From positions 186,001-250,000 of the forward strand of contig NZ_ASJB01000017.1 of the NCBI RefSeq assembly GCF_000478275.1: a stretch of DNA of 64,000 nucleotides, read 5' to 3'. Both the position numbers and the translations under genes were made by a program. Source of the stretch: Amycolatopsis orientalis DSM 40040 = KCTC 9412. Lineage in GTDB: Bacteria; Actinomycetota; Actinomycetes; Mycobacteriales; Pseudonocardiaceae. This document shows, in pieces, positions 35,640 through 45,810 of the stretch (position 1 is its first letter; each line of letters opens with the position of its first letter). The notes beneath the pieces were generated by a model, which was given only the letters and a program-made list of their open reading frames with translations, was not told where the DNA came from and ran no database searches.

Positions 35640-37559
35640 ATGCGCCGCACCAGGCGGGCGCCTTCCCGGTCAATTACGGAGAGGCATCGCATCGTCAATG
35701 CGAAACCCGGCAGGGCCGTGCCCTATGCCGCCACAGGCTCGAACAGGCGCTACATGGTGGTACGACTGGTGTTTGTGGCGGCGATCTTCGTCGTTGGCGC
35801 GAGGCTGGTGCAGGTGCAGGTGTTCGAGGCGGATACGCTCTCGGCAGCCGCCGAACGACAACGTACCGCAGTCACCGACATTCCCGCCCCACGCGGGTCC
35901 ATTTTGGACCGCAACGGCGCGAAGCTCGCGTTCAGCGTGGAGACTCAGACACTTTCGGTGAACCTCAAAGTGCTGCACAAGAGGATGGACGAGTTCGCCG
36001 CGAAGCATCCCGCGAGCGGGCGGAACTTCGAGAACGAGGTCGCTGGGGCGGCGAAGTACATCGCCGCGAAGCTGCCCAGCGTGATCAGTGAACAGCAGCT
36101 GCTCACGCTGTTCCACAAGCCTGCGGCGTTCACCTATCTGCTACACGACATCGAGCCTTCGGTGGCGACGGATATCGTCAAGAAGTACACGTGGATCCAG
36201 ACGGAGAAGCGCGCCAGGCGGGAGTACCCAGGCGACTCGCTGGCCTCGAACGTTGTCGGACTGGCGAATTGGCGCATGGAAGGCCCGGACGTGTCCAAGC
36301 ACAACATCCACGGCGTGGCCGGGCTGGAGGCTGCGCGAGACGGTGACCTCGCCGGGACTCCGGGACGCCGGGTAGCGAACACGCGGAACGGCAACGACAA
36401 CCTAGTCATCCCCGGTACAGAACGGGACATCCAGGCGGCGATCCCGGGATCGAGTCTGGAGCTGACCATCGATTCCGACGTCCAGTACGAGCTGCAGCAG
36501 AAGCTGGGCGCCTATGTCACGCAGTCACGCGCCAAGGGAGGCCAGGCCATAGTCATGGACGCGAAGACCGGCGAGGTCTACGCACTGGCCGACGCGAAAA
36601 CGTTCAACCCCAACGACTCGTCGACGCGGCAGGACGCGGAGAATCTCAACAATCGGCCGGTCACCACACCGTTCGAACCCGGCTCTGTGAACAAGATTGT
36701 CACCGCGACCGCGGCAATCGATTCCGGCATGGCCACCCCGACGTCGACCCTCAAGGTCCCCGGCGCACTGAAGGTCGCCAACCAAACGATATTCGACGCG
36801 TGGAACCACGGCACGCAGACGTTCACCACGACCGGCGTCTTCGCGAAGTCATCCAACGTCGGGACAATGCTGCTGGCGCGGAAGGTCGGCGAGGAACGCT
36901 GGCTCGACCTGGCGAAGAAGTTCGGCGTCGGTCAGAAGACCGGGATCGGCCTGCCCGGCGAGAGCGGCGGGTACGTGCCGCCGCGCAAGGAGTGGCACAC
37001 CTCGACCTTCGGCAATCTGCCGATCGGGCAAGGCCTGTCGATGACCGTCGTGCAGATGACCGGGATGTACCAGGCCATCGCCAATGACGGGCTCCGCGTG
37101 GAACCGCGGATCGTCAAGGCGAAGGTCAGTCCGGACGGGACGGTGGTGCCGGAACCGGCGCCGAAAACCGTACAGGTCGTCAGCCCGCAGACCGCGAAGA
37201 CAGTGCGTGACATGATGCGCGCGGTCGTACAGAACGGCAAGGGCCAGAACAGCGGCACCGCGCCCAGCGCGGCCGTCACCGGCTACCAGATCTCCGGCAA
37301 GACCGGCACCGGCCAGCAGGTCGACCCGAAGACGAAAGCGTACAGCGACACGCTGAACAACATCACCTTCGCGGGGATCTTTCCCGCCGACCACCCTCGA
37401 TTCGTGGTGGGAATCCGCCTCGACGCGCCGGATTCCACCTTGCCATCCGGGAGCTCGGCAGGTCCACTGTTCCACTCGATCGCATCCTATTTGAGCCGAC
37501 GGTACCAGATTCCGCTCTCCGACGGCCCTGCTCCGGTGGTCCCCCTGGTCATAGAGTGA
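35640..37559 (+). CDS. Class B penicillin-binding protein (FtsI-like)
   Basis: A 639-residue membrane-anchored transpeptidase. A basic N-terminus is followed by one transmembrane segment (VVRLVFVAAIFVVGARLV). The class B dimerisation motif is RGSILDRNGAKLAFS. The transpeptidase domain has SxxK as EPGSVNKIVT, SxN as FAKSSNVG and KTG as ISGKTGTGQ. Length and layout match FtsI/PBP3. It crosslinks peptidoglycan; a second copy beside extra Mur ligases could be a beta-lactam-insensitive variant, but this is inference. ATG 35640 follows GGGAG. Confidence 0.9.
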   Translation: MRRTRRAPSRSITERHRIVNAKPGRAVPYAATGSNRRYMVVRLVFVAAIFVVGARLVQVQVFEADTLSAAAERQRTAVTDIPAPRGSILDRNGAKLAFSVETQTLSVNLKVLHKRMDEFAAKHPASGRNFENEVAGAAKYIAAKLPSVISEQQLLTLFHKPAAFTYLLHDIEPSVATDIVKKYTWIQTEKRARREYPGDSLASNVVGLANWRMEGPDVSKHNIHGVAGLEAARDGDLAGTPGRRVANTRNGNDNLVIPGTERDIQAAIPGSSLELTIDSDVQYELQQKLGAYVTQSRAKGGQAIVMDAKTGEVYALADAKTFNPNDSSTRQDAENLNNRPVTTPFEPGSVNKIVTATAAIDSGMATPTSTLKVPGALKVANQTIFDAWNHGTQTFTTTGVFAKSSNVGTMLLARKVGEERWLDLAKKFGVGQKTGIGLPGESGGYVPPRKEWHTSTFGNLPIGQGLSMTVVQMTGMYQAIANDGLRVEPRIVKAKVSPDGTVVPEPAPKTVQVVSPQTAKTVRDMMRAVVQNGKGQNSGTAPSAAVTGYQISGKTGTGQQVDPKTKAYSDTLNNITFAGIFPADHPRFVVGIRLDAPDSTLPSGSSAGPLFHSIASYLSRRYQIPLSDGPAPVVPLVIE

Positions 37560-37585
37560 CTGAGCTGATATCCCTAGGTAACTGT

Positions 37586-38072
37586 TCAGGCTATTCTGAT
37601 TCCTGTTGGCGGCCAGGGGTTTCCGGTGATCGTGCCGCGGAGTGCGGTGAGGGATGTGGATGTGGTTCTCGCGCAGGGTGGAGATCTAGGCGTGGACGTG
37701 GAGCCAGGTGTGGGCGCCGTGTCGGGTGCGCCAGCCGCCGGAGTCTTCATCTGGGCTTTGATCACGAGTAGGTCGCGTTCGGCTCGGCTATTGGTGAACG
37801 GGACGGCGAGGTCGTGTGCGAAGCGCAGCACGTCGTGCTGGTAGTCACGTAGACCTACCAGCAAGCGGCGGGCTTTGCCTTTGTGGCCTTTCCCGGGCGG
37901 GTGCAGGAACAGGCCGACGTTGACCGTGCGGATGAATCGTGAGAGCAAGAGGGTCCGCGATGTCGGATGAGATGGCGGTCAGGCTGGCGTCGGGGGCCGA
38001 AGCCTGTGAACAGCGAAGGCGTATCGCCCTTGACCGCTGTCGGCGCCGATCAGTGTGGACAGGACCTGACAT
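37586..38072 (-). pseudogene. IS66-family transposase remnant
   Basis: The C-terminal part of an IS66 transposase survives: YQHDVLRFAHDLAVPFTNSRAERDL, then after a frameshift TALRGTITGNPWPP. The preceding piece is in another frame. No terminal inverted repeats or complete ORF remain, so it is an inactive relic in the island. Confidence 0.75.
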
Positions 38073-38752
38073 GCGTGACCCCGGCCACTGTGACCGCCGA
38101 TCGTGGTCGTGTGTTGCTCATGTCTCTCCTCCTGCTCCCCTCTTCGTGGCGCTGTCGGCCATGGATGAAAGGCGCGTGCGAGCAGCCGGTTTCCCTCACG
38201 GCTTCCTCACGGTGCCATGCGCCTGCCAGCCATGAAAGGGAAAGTATCCACGCAATACTCCGTATCAGACGGACTCCGCGTCACCGTGAGACATACCGGC
38301 TGCACGAGCACTGATCGCGCTGTTCAGCTCCGCCGGGAGCAAGCCGTCGTTGTCCGTAACCTCGGCTCCGTCCGGTTGTCCCAGTTTACTCGGGGAGTTC
38401 TCTCATTTTCGGAACCGGACCGTTCCCGACGTGCCGAAACCATTGCTCTGTCTTCCGAAAGCTGGGGCGGCACGCACCCTGTGTACATCAAACCGGGAAC
38501 GGCCCAGTCTGCAGGTGTCTTGCCGCACCCTGTCTAGAACTGACCTAGCTGATCAAGAATTCGTCACCATGGCCTAGTGAGAATTTACACTTATGTCGGC
38601 GCGGTGCTCATGTTGCAGGCTTAACGACCCGATGTCCCTGGTATGTGATGGTTTCCCAGTCGCGAGCATTGGCGAGAGCTGTGTTCGGCAGATCCTCCAC
38701 CTTCGAGGGGTGGCTGGCTGATGCTCGAGATACGGAGGTGTGCATCATCGTG
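38073..38752. other. Gene-poor stretch after the IS66 relic
   Basis: About 680 bases with only short frames on both strands and mixed composition. It may hold further IS debris. GGAGG at 38734-38738 probably belongs to the next gene. Confidence 0.4.
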
Positions 38753-39973
38753 ATGGCAAAAGCCAACGCCGTCGTTCAGTGGGAGTGCCGGACACGCATC
38801 TACGCCGGTCATGATGCATGGAAACTAGTCGCATCGGAGCAGCAGCCTTCATGGTCGCGAAGTGTTCTGGTTCTCGGCAGCGGATTCGCCGCCGCCAACT
38901 TCCGACTCGTGGAGGAGGTGCGGCGCAGACTCGATGTCCCGATGGGTAAGACCCAACTGGTCCAAGCGCCTGCGACGGTAGAGCAGGTCGAGTCGCTCGT
39001 CACACTGCTGGCGGGTAGCGATGCGGAGACCGTTGTAGCCATCGGCGGGACCGCCACGCTGGACGTTACGAAGATTGCCTGTCACGAGTTCGCCGACGAC
39101 CGGACCCTGACAACGATCCGTGCACGCGGTACGCGACAGGGTGTGATCACGCTGCCCTTCGGCTCGCCTGGGCGAGTTCGACAGGTTCTCGTGCCGACGA
39201 CGATCGGTCCTGCCGCCGAGATCCGTCCGTACGCCGCGGTGCAGCTTCGCGGCCAACAGCGCCTCATCTACGGCGCCGGACTCCAGCCCCTGTTGGCGGT
39301 CATCGACAGCGAGTTCACCGACTCACTGCCGCAGCACGCTCTTCTGGGTGGAATCCTGGCTTCCTTGATCCGATTCGTGGATCCGCACATCGATGGGAGC
39401 AGCCATGGCCTGCTGACGGTCGCGGCAATCAGGAACGCTGTGAGTGTGCTGGTATCACTGGGAAACCGGGCGCAAGATAATGGTCTAGCGGCGTCCGATC
39501 GGCTACGCGCCAGTTATCTGAATGCCGCACAGACTGGGCTGACGTTCGCGGAACGGCATCCTTATGTCAGCACGACCTGCGCCATCGCAGCTGAGATGAC
39601 CGGAGCGCTGAAGCTTCGTCCGGTCACCGCTATGGCTGCAGTGCTGCCGCACCTCTGGCGGCGAATCGAGAACGGTGACAGCCGATTCGGCGACGGCGGT
39701 CGACTGCGGCAGGCCTGGGGTTGGATACGCGCTGCCGGATACCCGGATCTGCCTGATGATCCAGCTGAGGGTATCGCCGAGCTGATTAGGTTCTGGGGCA
39801 TTGATATCGGCGTCCCAAGAGGTGACCAGGCCGTGAACTTGGCCGCTTCGCGGACAGCCCGGTTCTGGGGCGGCAAGGCATCCCCGCTCGCTGGAGTATC
39901 GGTCGCAGATCTCAGGGACCTGATCTCCGACACGGTGTCCCGTGACGATGACTCTGCCGGGTCTGCAACCTGA
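38753..39973 (+). CDS. Iron-ADH / dehydroquinate-synthase-like protein
   Basis: A 406-residue protein of the iron-containing alcohol dehydrogenase fold. The nucleotide-binding part has VVAIGGTATLDVTKIACHEFAD, and the segment VLVPTTIGPAAEIRPYA replaces the usual PTTAGTGSE. Candidate metal ligands include FVDPHIDGSSHG and FAERHPY. It resembles the dehydrogenase found in daptide-type RiPP clusters, but no aminotransferase, methyltransferase or precursor peptide is adjacent. The start is uncertain: GTG 38738, GTG 38750 and ATG 38753 all follow GGAGG loosely. Confidence 0.65.
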   Translation: MAKANAVVQWECRTRIYAGHDAWKLVASEQQPSWSRSVLVLGSGFAAANFRLVEEVRRRLDVPMGKTQLVQAPATVEQVESLVTLLAGSDAETVVAIGGTATLDVTKIACHEFADDRTLTTIRARGTRQGVITLPFGSPGRVRQVLVPTTIGPAAEIRPYAAVQLRGQQRLIYGAGLQPLLAVIDSEFTDSLPQHALLGGILASLIRFVDPHIDGSSHGLLTVAAIRNAVSVLVSLGNRAQDNGLAASDRLRASYLNAAQTGLTFAERHPYVSTTCAIAAEMTGALKLRPVTAMAAVLPHLWRRIENGDSRFGDGGRLRQAWGWIRAAGYPDLPDDPAEGIAELIRFWGIDIGVPRGDQAVNLAASRTARFWGGKASPLAGVSVADLRDLISDTVSRDDDSAGSAT

Positions 39974-40270
39974 CGCGGTACGTTCGGCCGTCGCAGGGGG
40001 TAACGGCTGCTCCCCCCTTCAGGTCAGGGTGGACGTTTCACTCGGTGAAGGCGTCGGACCACCGTGGAAGACTCGCCGGAGTAGGTCGTTTCATCAAAAG
40101 AAGGCATCGCCAGGGGGAACATTCAATTCTTCACTGTTCGACCATTAATTTGAGTACGCCCCATTCGGGGGGCAATCGTCAGATTTCTTGTCGCGTCCGT
40201 CAGTCTTGGTCATAGTAATCCGTGATCCCCACAGTGAGGGGGCTGTCGAATACAGGGCGGAAGACTACAG

Positions 40271-41971
40271 ATGACGAACAAGGAACGGAAGCATCGAGGT
40301 CTGAGGCCTCTCGCGCGTGCCGCAGTACTCACCACGCTTAGCGCCGCGCTAGTGGGCGGGGTTGTCACGCCGGGGATCGCGGCGGCCGGCAACGACAGCT
40401 GGGTGCCGCTGGCGAGCACGCCGGGTACGCCGGAACGCATGCACTTCACGGTAGACAGGGAAAGGGGCGTCACCTACCCCGGTGAACGGACCACGGTCGC
40501 AGTCGAATGGGACCTCTGGAACATTTGGAACCAGTTCCAGGCTGACAAGGCCGGAAATGGGACCTTCAGCTTCTGGCAGGATCTGGTAAAGGTGGGTGCC
40601 TGGCAGACAGCGAGTCTGACGCTGAACGGCATGCCGTGCGCCAGCTTCGGTGACCGGAACGATGGAACCGGCGAGCAGAAGTTCCAGCTTGCGAAGGAGT
40701 CGGGCGGCACCAACGTCGATCCCGTCGACGTGGGCGGTTTGGTCGCCATGATCCGAAATACACTGTCCGACGTAATCAACGGCGTGGTCACCCAAGACGT
40801 CGTTCCGGATATCTTCAAATCGAAGGTTCGCGCGACGTGCGAATTCACCGTGCCGAAGAGCCCAGGCGACAAGATCGTCGTCGGCGGAGACGTGGGTATG
40901 AGGAACCTCTTCGGCATCGTGCGATCGAATCAGAATGGACGCGCCGTTCTGCCTGTGGAGCTGCCCGCGGCGCCGGGCAAGCCGACGATCACGGCTGTCG
41001 GCCCCAACCTGGAGGTTCGAGAAGGTGGCAACCTGACCGGGACCGCCGACGCAGGGGCCGTCGTGCAGTTCAAGGTGAACGGCACTGTCTTCCCCGAACC
41101 CAGCGTGCGCGCGGACGCGCAAGGAACATGGAAACTGAAGCTGCCGGCCGACGTGAAAGCCGGTCAGGGATATCAGATCCAGGCAGTCGCCCAGAAGGAC
41201 GGCGGCGGCCTCACCTCCGAGTCGGATCCGAAGTGGGTCAACGTCAAGTCCGACGACGCACCAGCCCCGGTCGTGGAGAAGCCGGTGATCACCTCGCCCG
41301 CGGGTGACGTGCGGCCAGGTGATGAGCTGAAGGTCACAGGTACCGAGGGTAGCGAGCTTACCGTCGTAGACCAGAACGGCAAAAAGATCGCCGGTCCTGT
41401 CGAGGTCAAGGAAGGAAAGGCCGTGATCAAGCTGCCGGCCGACCTGGCAGATGGCAGCCAGATCAAGGTGGTCGCGAAGCCGAAGGACGGCAACGGTCTC
41501 CCCGTGGAGTCCGACCCGAAGTCCGTCCGGATCGAAAAGCCGGAGTTCTACCAGAACGTGACGCCTACGGCGAAGCCAGGCGCGGAGGACTACCTCGACG
41601 TCAACTTCGAGCCGAAGAACGGCGACCTGCTCAGCATCGCGAACAAGACCTTGACCTTGAAGGCGCCGGACGGCTTCACCTTCAAGGACCACGTGTCCTA
41701 TGTAGTCGTGGGGAAAGACCGCGGTCAAGGTGCCTTTGACTGGATCGGCGACCGGGTAAAGAAGAACGACGACGGCACCATTGTTGTGACCCTGCCGCCG
41801 GCCGAGGAGATCAAGGCGACCTTTGGGGATGACATCAAAGCGTTCAAGATCTCCGTTACGACCATCGCCCTGGCAGGTGACAGTGCGGCACCAGGAGACA
41901 AGACCGACGGCGAAGCCAAGCTTGAAGGATTCCCCCCGGTAAAGTTGAAGGGTACTATTATCAAGCCGTAA
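40271..41971 (+). CDS. Secreted Ig-like repeat surface protein
   Basis: A 566-residue exported protein. The signal peptide covers about residues 1-38 (RAAVLTTLSAALVGGVVTPGIAAA). Residues 40-230 form an unrecognised domain with Cys pairs. Two bacterial Ig-like modules follow: about 232-325 (TVFPEPSVRADAQGTWKLKL) and 332-422 (SELTVVDQNGKKIAGPVEV), each ending in SDPKxVxx. The rest, to residue 566, is a third beta-rich part. There is no LPXTG/LAXTG motif or C-terminal membrane helix, so it is released or held non-covalently. It heads the surface block and ends at a strong terminator. Confidence 0.82.
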   Translation: MTNKERKHRGLRPLARAAVLTTLSAALVGGVVTPGIAAAGNDSWVPLASTPGTPERMHFTVDRERGVTYPGERTTVAVEWDLWNIWNQFQADKAGNGTFSFWQDLVKVGAWQTASLTLNGMPCASFGDRNDGTGEQKFQLAKESGGTNVDPVDVGGLVAMIRNTLSDVINGVVTQDVVPDIFKSKVRATCEFTVPKSPGDKIVVGGDVGMRNLFGIVRSNQNGRAVLPVELPAAPGKPTITAVGPNLEVREGGNLTGTADAGAVVQFKVNGTVFPEPSVRADAQGTWKLKLPADVKAGQGYQIQAVAQKDGGGLTSESDPKWVNVKSDDAPAPVVEKPVITSPAGDVRPGDELKVTGTEGSELTVVDQNGKKIAGPVEVKEGKAVIKLPADLADGSQIKVVAKPKDGNGLPVESDPKSVRIEKPEFYQNVTPTAKPGAEDYLDVNFEPKNGDLLSIANKTLTLKAPDGFTFKDHVSYVVVGKDRGQGAFDWIGDRVKKNDDGTIVVTLPPAEEIKATFGDDIKAFKISVTTIALAGDSAAPGDKTDGEAKLEGFPPVKLKGTIIKP

Positions 41972-42020
41972 CAGGACGAATCTCTGCCTGAGATAAGTTC
42001 ATCTTGTTTAAGTATTTCAC

Positions 42021-42056
42021 CGACGCGGCCGGGGCAGTTGGCTTCCGGCCGCGTCG
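42021..42056 (+). terminator. Hairpin after the Ig-like gene
   Basis: A perfect 12-bp stem CGACGCGGCCGG (42021-42032) with 42045-42056, 12-base loop. It separates the Ig-like gene from the glycosyltransferase operon. Confidence 0.75.
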
Positions 42057-42167
42057 GCGAAACTGCAGAGACGGGTCAATCTCGTAAACAGTCCATTGCG
42101 GACAAGGCTCTACTTTCGTGGCTGGTCCTGCCGGCCGGCTCTCATTCAGAAATCCTCAGGAGAGATC

Positions 42168-44384
42168 ATGCCTGCACTGGGTAACCCAGTGGCGGCCCAG
42201 GCCGGAGACCTGGAGCAGCCACAGCCAGTCGACCGAGTTCTGTCCCCGGCGGCGGCCATCGCGGCAGCCGGCGGACGCCTGCTGGTCGACGTTGTCGACG
42301 ATCTTGCGAAGACCGGCGGATCGGGCGAGCTTCACCAGCTCTTCGCTTTGACGCCGGGCAATTCGGCGACTGAGCTGGCAGTGGACGAAGATGGCACCGA
42401 TGCCCCGAAGGTGTTCGATCAGCCAGAGCAGGCTTGGATCGCCTTTCGCGAAGGTGTGCCGGGCACCAGGCTGCTCGCGGTCGGGGACCAGCTGAGCCGT
42501 GTGATCGCAGTCGTCCAGTCGAGTGACGATGTCGACTTTCGTCCGGTAGACGCCGAATCCGTGACTGGCGCCGGAGCCCCAGATGCGTTACGCGTCTGGA
42601 GGGAGTACCTGGATCGCCAACCCGATGACTTGGACGGCGCGCCCGGGGAAGTGCAGGGACGAGGCATGTGGCGCCTCGCCTATGCAATGCTGGGTGCGGT
42701 GGCGATGGTCCTGGCATTCCTGTTCGTCCGGGTGACGATGGACGATTCGTTCATTACCTGGAGATACGGTCAGAACTTAGTGAAGCACGGCATCTGGAAT
42801 TGGAACAGTGAGGGACCTCTGGTAGAGGCGTATACGAACCCTCTGTACGCGGCCCTGTCGATAGTTCCAGCGCTGCTGGGGGTTTCAGCCGAGCTGTTCT
42901 TCAAGGTGCTGGCGGTCTGTATCGCGGTCCTCTATATTGTCGTAATTCTCCGGGCCCGGTTGCCGAGGGCGCAGGAATTCGTCTTGTTGGCGGTGGCGCT
43001 GGCCACCCCGATCTTCCATCTCCAGCTCTTCATGGGGTTGGAGACAGTGTCCTTCGCACTGTCGATCGGCTGGCTGTTCGCGATCGTCTATCGAAGGGGG
43101 GCGTTGGGAACCGGCGGGTTCGTACTGGCCGGCGTGGTGGCACTCAGCAGGCCGGAAGGCATCGTGCTGGCCGCCGTGGCGATCGCCTGTTCGTTGCTTG
43201 TCGACCGCAGCACGGCCAACCGGCACGGTGCGTACGCCGTGCTTGGCGGCTGGGCCCTCTATTGGGGCGCCCGATGGTGGTACTTCGGTTCCTTTTTCCC
43301 CAACACGTTCTACAAGAAGACCGGTGGAGACGAACCACTACTGATCAGGATTATGCAGGTTCTGCCAGTGGCCGGACCGATCGTGTTGCCCGTCCTTATC
43401 GGCCTGGTGTTGGGCTTCGCGATGTATCGCAGGGTCACTGGAATCTCGCTGTTGTCCCGGACCGAGATGCTGCGGGACGCGGTGCCGGTGATACTGGCGG
43501 TCGTCTCCGGTGCCGTGGTGCTCGGGGTGTACCGGCAGTCTGATCTGGTGATGGACATCGGTCACCGATTCTGGTGGCAGTTGTTGTTGCCCGTGGTGCT
43601 GGTGGTGTTGAGCAGGCCAGTTCGCTTGGCGTCCGATTCCGACGTGCCGGAGACGGGGAGGCAGCGCGGTATGGCGCTGGCAGCGGTCGCCGTGGCGACC
43701 GGCGCCGTGCTTGCGTGGGAACCTGGGCAGATTTCGGCTGGCATCGCCATCGGGACCGGGGTTGTCGTGATCGCGGTGGTGGGAGGCGCCGTGCGCAAGA
43801 TCGTCGCGGCCACCGCGCTCGCAGCGGTGGGATTCTCGACGGTAATCGGTTTCGGTGAGGCCACGGAGATGACCAGCATGCTGGCCTATCGATACCGCTT
43901 GGCGGCGGCGCACGAAGCAGTCGGCAAGGCCATCCGCGAAACTCGCCTACCCGACGGTGCGCTCGCGGTAGCGGACGCCGGGGTGCTGCCCTACCAGGCC
44001 GATCGCCGCGCTATCGATATCGGTGGGCTTGCGACGAGCGAGTCGGTCGATGGCACCCTCGACAGTGCCTTTTTGGAGAAGCAGAACCTGCAGCTCGCGA
44101 TCCTTCTGTCCAGTTCGGATGACGCTGGATCGGCGTGGAGCACTGATGCCGCCCAGTCGGTCAGGTCCTATGTGACCGATCCCGGGCGCGACTTCTGGTC
44201 GGCGCCGGCGGCTGAGTTCGCGCCGAACTATTACCTGAACTACTGGATCGGACCGGAGTGGCGGAAGAGTGATCTGTCGCAGCGGCTCAACGAGGTGTTC
44301 CAGAGGTCTTGGGCGCGGAACGACAGGTCTGACACGGACATCGTCATGGACAACCTGTGGAACTTCTCGGTCCTGAGTAGGTAG
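42168..44384 (+). CDS. GT-C-type membrane glycosyltransferase
   Basis: A 738-residue polytopic membrane protein. Residues 1-175 are a soluble acidic domain without a known match. From about 180 there are ten or more membrane helices. The first periplasmic loop has VTMDDSFITWRYGQNLV and VEAYTNPLYAALS, matching the DD-containing loop of GT-C enzymes such as mycobacterial AftB-like arabinosyltransferases. The C-terminal soluble part includes YQADRRAIDIGGLA. It likely uses a polyprenyl-linked sugar donor outside the membrane. ATG 42168 follows CAGGAGAG. It begins a run of six closely spaced genes. Confidence 0.82.
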   Translation: MPALGNPVAAQAGDLEQPQPVDRVLSPAAAIAAAGGRLLVDVVDDLAKTGGSGELHQLFALTPGNSATELAVDEDGTDAPKVFDQPEQAWIAFREGVPGTRLLAVGDQLSRVIAVVQSSDDVDFRPVDAESVTGAGAPDALRVWREYLDRQPDDLDGAPGEVQGRGMWRLAYAMLGAVAMVLAFLFVRVTMDDSFITWRYGQNLVKHGIWNWNSEGPLVEAYTNPLYAALSIVPALLGVSAELFFKVLAVCIAVLYIVVILRARLPRAQEFVLLAVALATPIFHLQLFMGLETVSFALSIGWLFAIVYRRGALGTGGFVLAGVVALSRPEGIVLAAVAIACSLLVDRSTANRHGAYAVLGGWALYWGARWWYFGSFFPNTFYKKTGGDEPLLIRIMQVLPVAGPIVLPVLIGLVLGFAMYRRVTGISLLSRTEMLRDAVPVILAVVSGAVVLGVYRQSDLVMDIGHRFWWQLLLPVVLVVLSRPVRLASDSDVPETGRQRGMALAAVAVATGAVLAWEPGQISAGIAIGTGVVVIAVVGGAVRKIVAATALAAVGFSTVIGFGEATEMTSMLAYRYRLAAAHEAVGKAIRETRLPDGALAVADAGVLPYQADRRAIDIGGLATSESVDGTLDSAFLEKQNLQLAILLSSSDDAGSAWSTDAAQSVRSYVTDPGRDFWSAPAAEFAPNYYLNYWIGPEWRKSDLSQRLNEVFQRSWARNDRSDTDIVMDNLWNFSVLSR

Positions 44385-44389
44385 TGATC

Positions 44390-45754
44390 ATGTTCAGCAC
44401 AGTAATCGAGGTCTTCACCTACATCAGTAGCGCTGTGTTCATCACGTACGTATGCGCGATCGTGGTGCCATTCGTGAACCGGAGGAAGTATGCCGAAGGC
44501 AACGCCGACGAGTTCGAGTGGCACATCTTCGTTCCGTGTCGAGACGAGGAAGCCGTTATCGGTGACACGATCTTTCGGCTGCGGGCGACTTTTCCCGACG
44601 CACACGTATGGGTCATCGACGACGACTCGCACGATGGCACCGCGCGAGTGGTGACCGCGCTCATGTACGCCGCGGGTGACCCCGATCCACAGCTCCATTT
44701 GGTGCGCAGGCGCCCTCCACAAGCGCGCACCGGGAAAGGCGACGCGCTCAACGCCGCCTACCAGGAACTCGACGCCTGGCTGGGCAAGCATCTGTCCCGG
44801 GAGAAGATCATCGTCGGCGTCGTCGACGCGGACGGGGTGCTCGCCCCGAACTGCCTTGACGTGTGCGCCGCTGATCACCTGTTCGGCAATGGCGCTGTGG
44901 GTGCCGTACAGATCGAGGTCCAAATGCTGAACCAGAACGTCGAACCGGACTGGCCAAGCCGCCCTAAGCGATGGGCTGCGCTGAAACTCGTCCAACTACA
45001 GGACATGGAGTTCCGTACCGCGATCTCTGCCGTCCAGCATTCGCGGGCATACGCCGGGACGGTGGCGATGGGCGGTAACGGCCAGTTCACGCGGATGTCC
45101 GCGTTGCACAGCATCGCACGGGGAACCGGCCAGCCCTGGCGTGGCCTGCTACTGGAGGACTACGAACTCGGGCTGCACCTGCTGATGGCCGGCTGGCGTA
45201 CGGCTGCCACCTCGGACACCCATGTCTCCCAAGAGGGTCTGTACAGCCTACGCCGATTCATCACCCAGAGAACCCGTTGGGGTCAGGGAACGATGCAATG
45301 CATCCGCTACCTCCCCGCGGTCTGGCGGTCGTCATATTTCGGAGCGGTCGGTGTCGCCGAAGTTGGCTACTACCTGGTCCAACCTTGGCTGCAACTGGTT
45401 GGCATAGCCGTTTACCCCATTCCCTTCATGCTCCTGCTCTGGCAGGTGATCAGTGACCCATCTGCAAAGGTGACCGCGGTGAGCGGAGGCGGCTGGCTGA
45501 TGCTGGTGCTGTTCGCGGTGCTGGCCACAGGCCCCTTCGTGATCTGGGGCTTCATCTACCAGTTCCAATGTCGCCGACAACGCGGTCTTTTCACGGGGCT
45601 GGGTATGGGCCTTGGGTTCGCGCTGTATGTCTGCACCTTCTACGTGACGTCCTTGCGCGCGGTCTGGCGGATCATCCGCGGGCAGCATGGCTGGGCCAAG
45701 ACCCGGCGCAACGCCGAGGCGGTAAGCGGTCGGGAAATCGCCATCGAAGTTTGA
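44390..45754 (+). CDS. Processive family 2 glycosyltransferase
   Basis: A 454-residue membrane GT2. The N-terminal helix is followed by the catalytic domain: VIDDDSHDGTAR (first Asp motif), GVVDADGVLAPNC (DxD), LLEDYELGLHL (ED) and RTRWGQGT (the Q/RxxRW motif of processive synthases), then four helices. This pattern is that of cellulose, hyaluronan and poly-GlcNAc synthases, which polymerise and export a chain. The donor is unknown; the UDP-GlcNAc epimerase nearby suggests GlcNAc or ManNAc. Its start lies five bases after the GT-C stop. Confidence 0.9.
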   Translation: MFSTVIEVFTYISSAVFITYVCAIVVPFVNRRKYAEGNADEFEWHIFVPCRDEEAVIGDTIFRLRATFPDAHVWVIDDDSHDGTARVVTALMYAAGDPDPQLHLVRRRPPQARTGKGDALNAAYQELDAWLGKHLSREKIIVGVVDADGVLAPNCLDVCAADHLFGNGAVGAVQIEVQMLNQNVEPDWPSRPKRWAALKLVQLQDMEFRTAISAVQHSRAYAGTVAMGGNGQFTRMSALHSIARGTGQPWRGLLLEDYELGLHLLMAGWRTAATSDTHVSQEGLYSLRRFITQRTRWGQGTMQCIRYLPAVWRSSYFGAVGVAEVGYYLVQPWLQLVGIAVYPIPFMLLLWQVISDPSAKVTAVSGGGWLMLVLFAVLATGPFVIWGFIYQFQCRRQRGLFTGLGMGLGFALYVCTFYVTSLRAVWRIIRGQHGWAKTRRNAEAVSGREIAIEV

Positions 45755-45810
45755 TCGAGTATCGCAGTGTTTCAAATATCCAGCTATTTAACAGTGAAAG
45801 AAGGAAGCAA

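Noticed and set aside
38217..38577. Two overlapping short plus-strand frames before the iron-ADH gene, considered as RiPP precursors
   Set aside because: No leader/core pattern, no ribosome sites, and different frames; more like IS debris.
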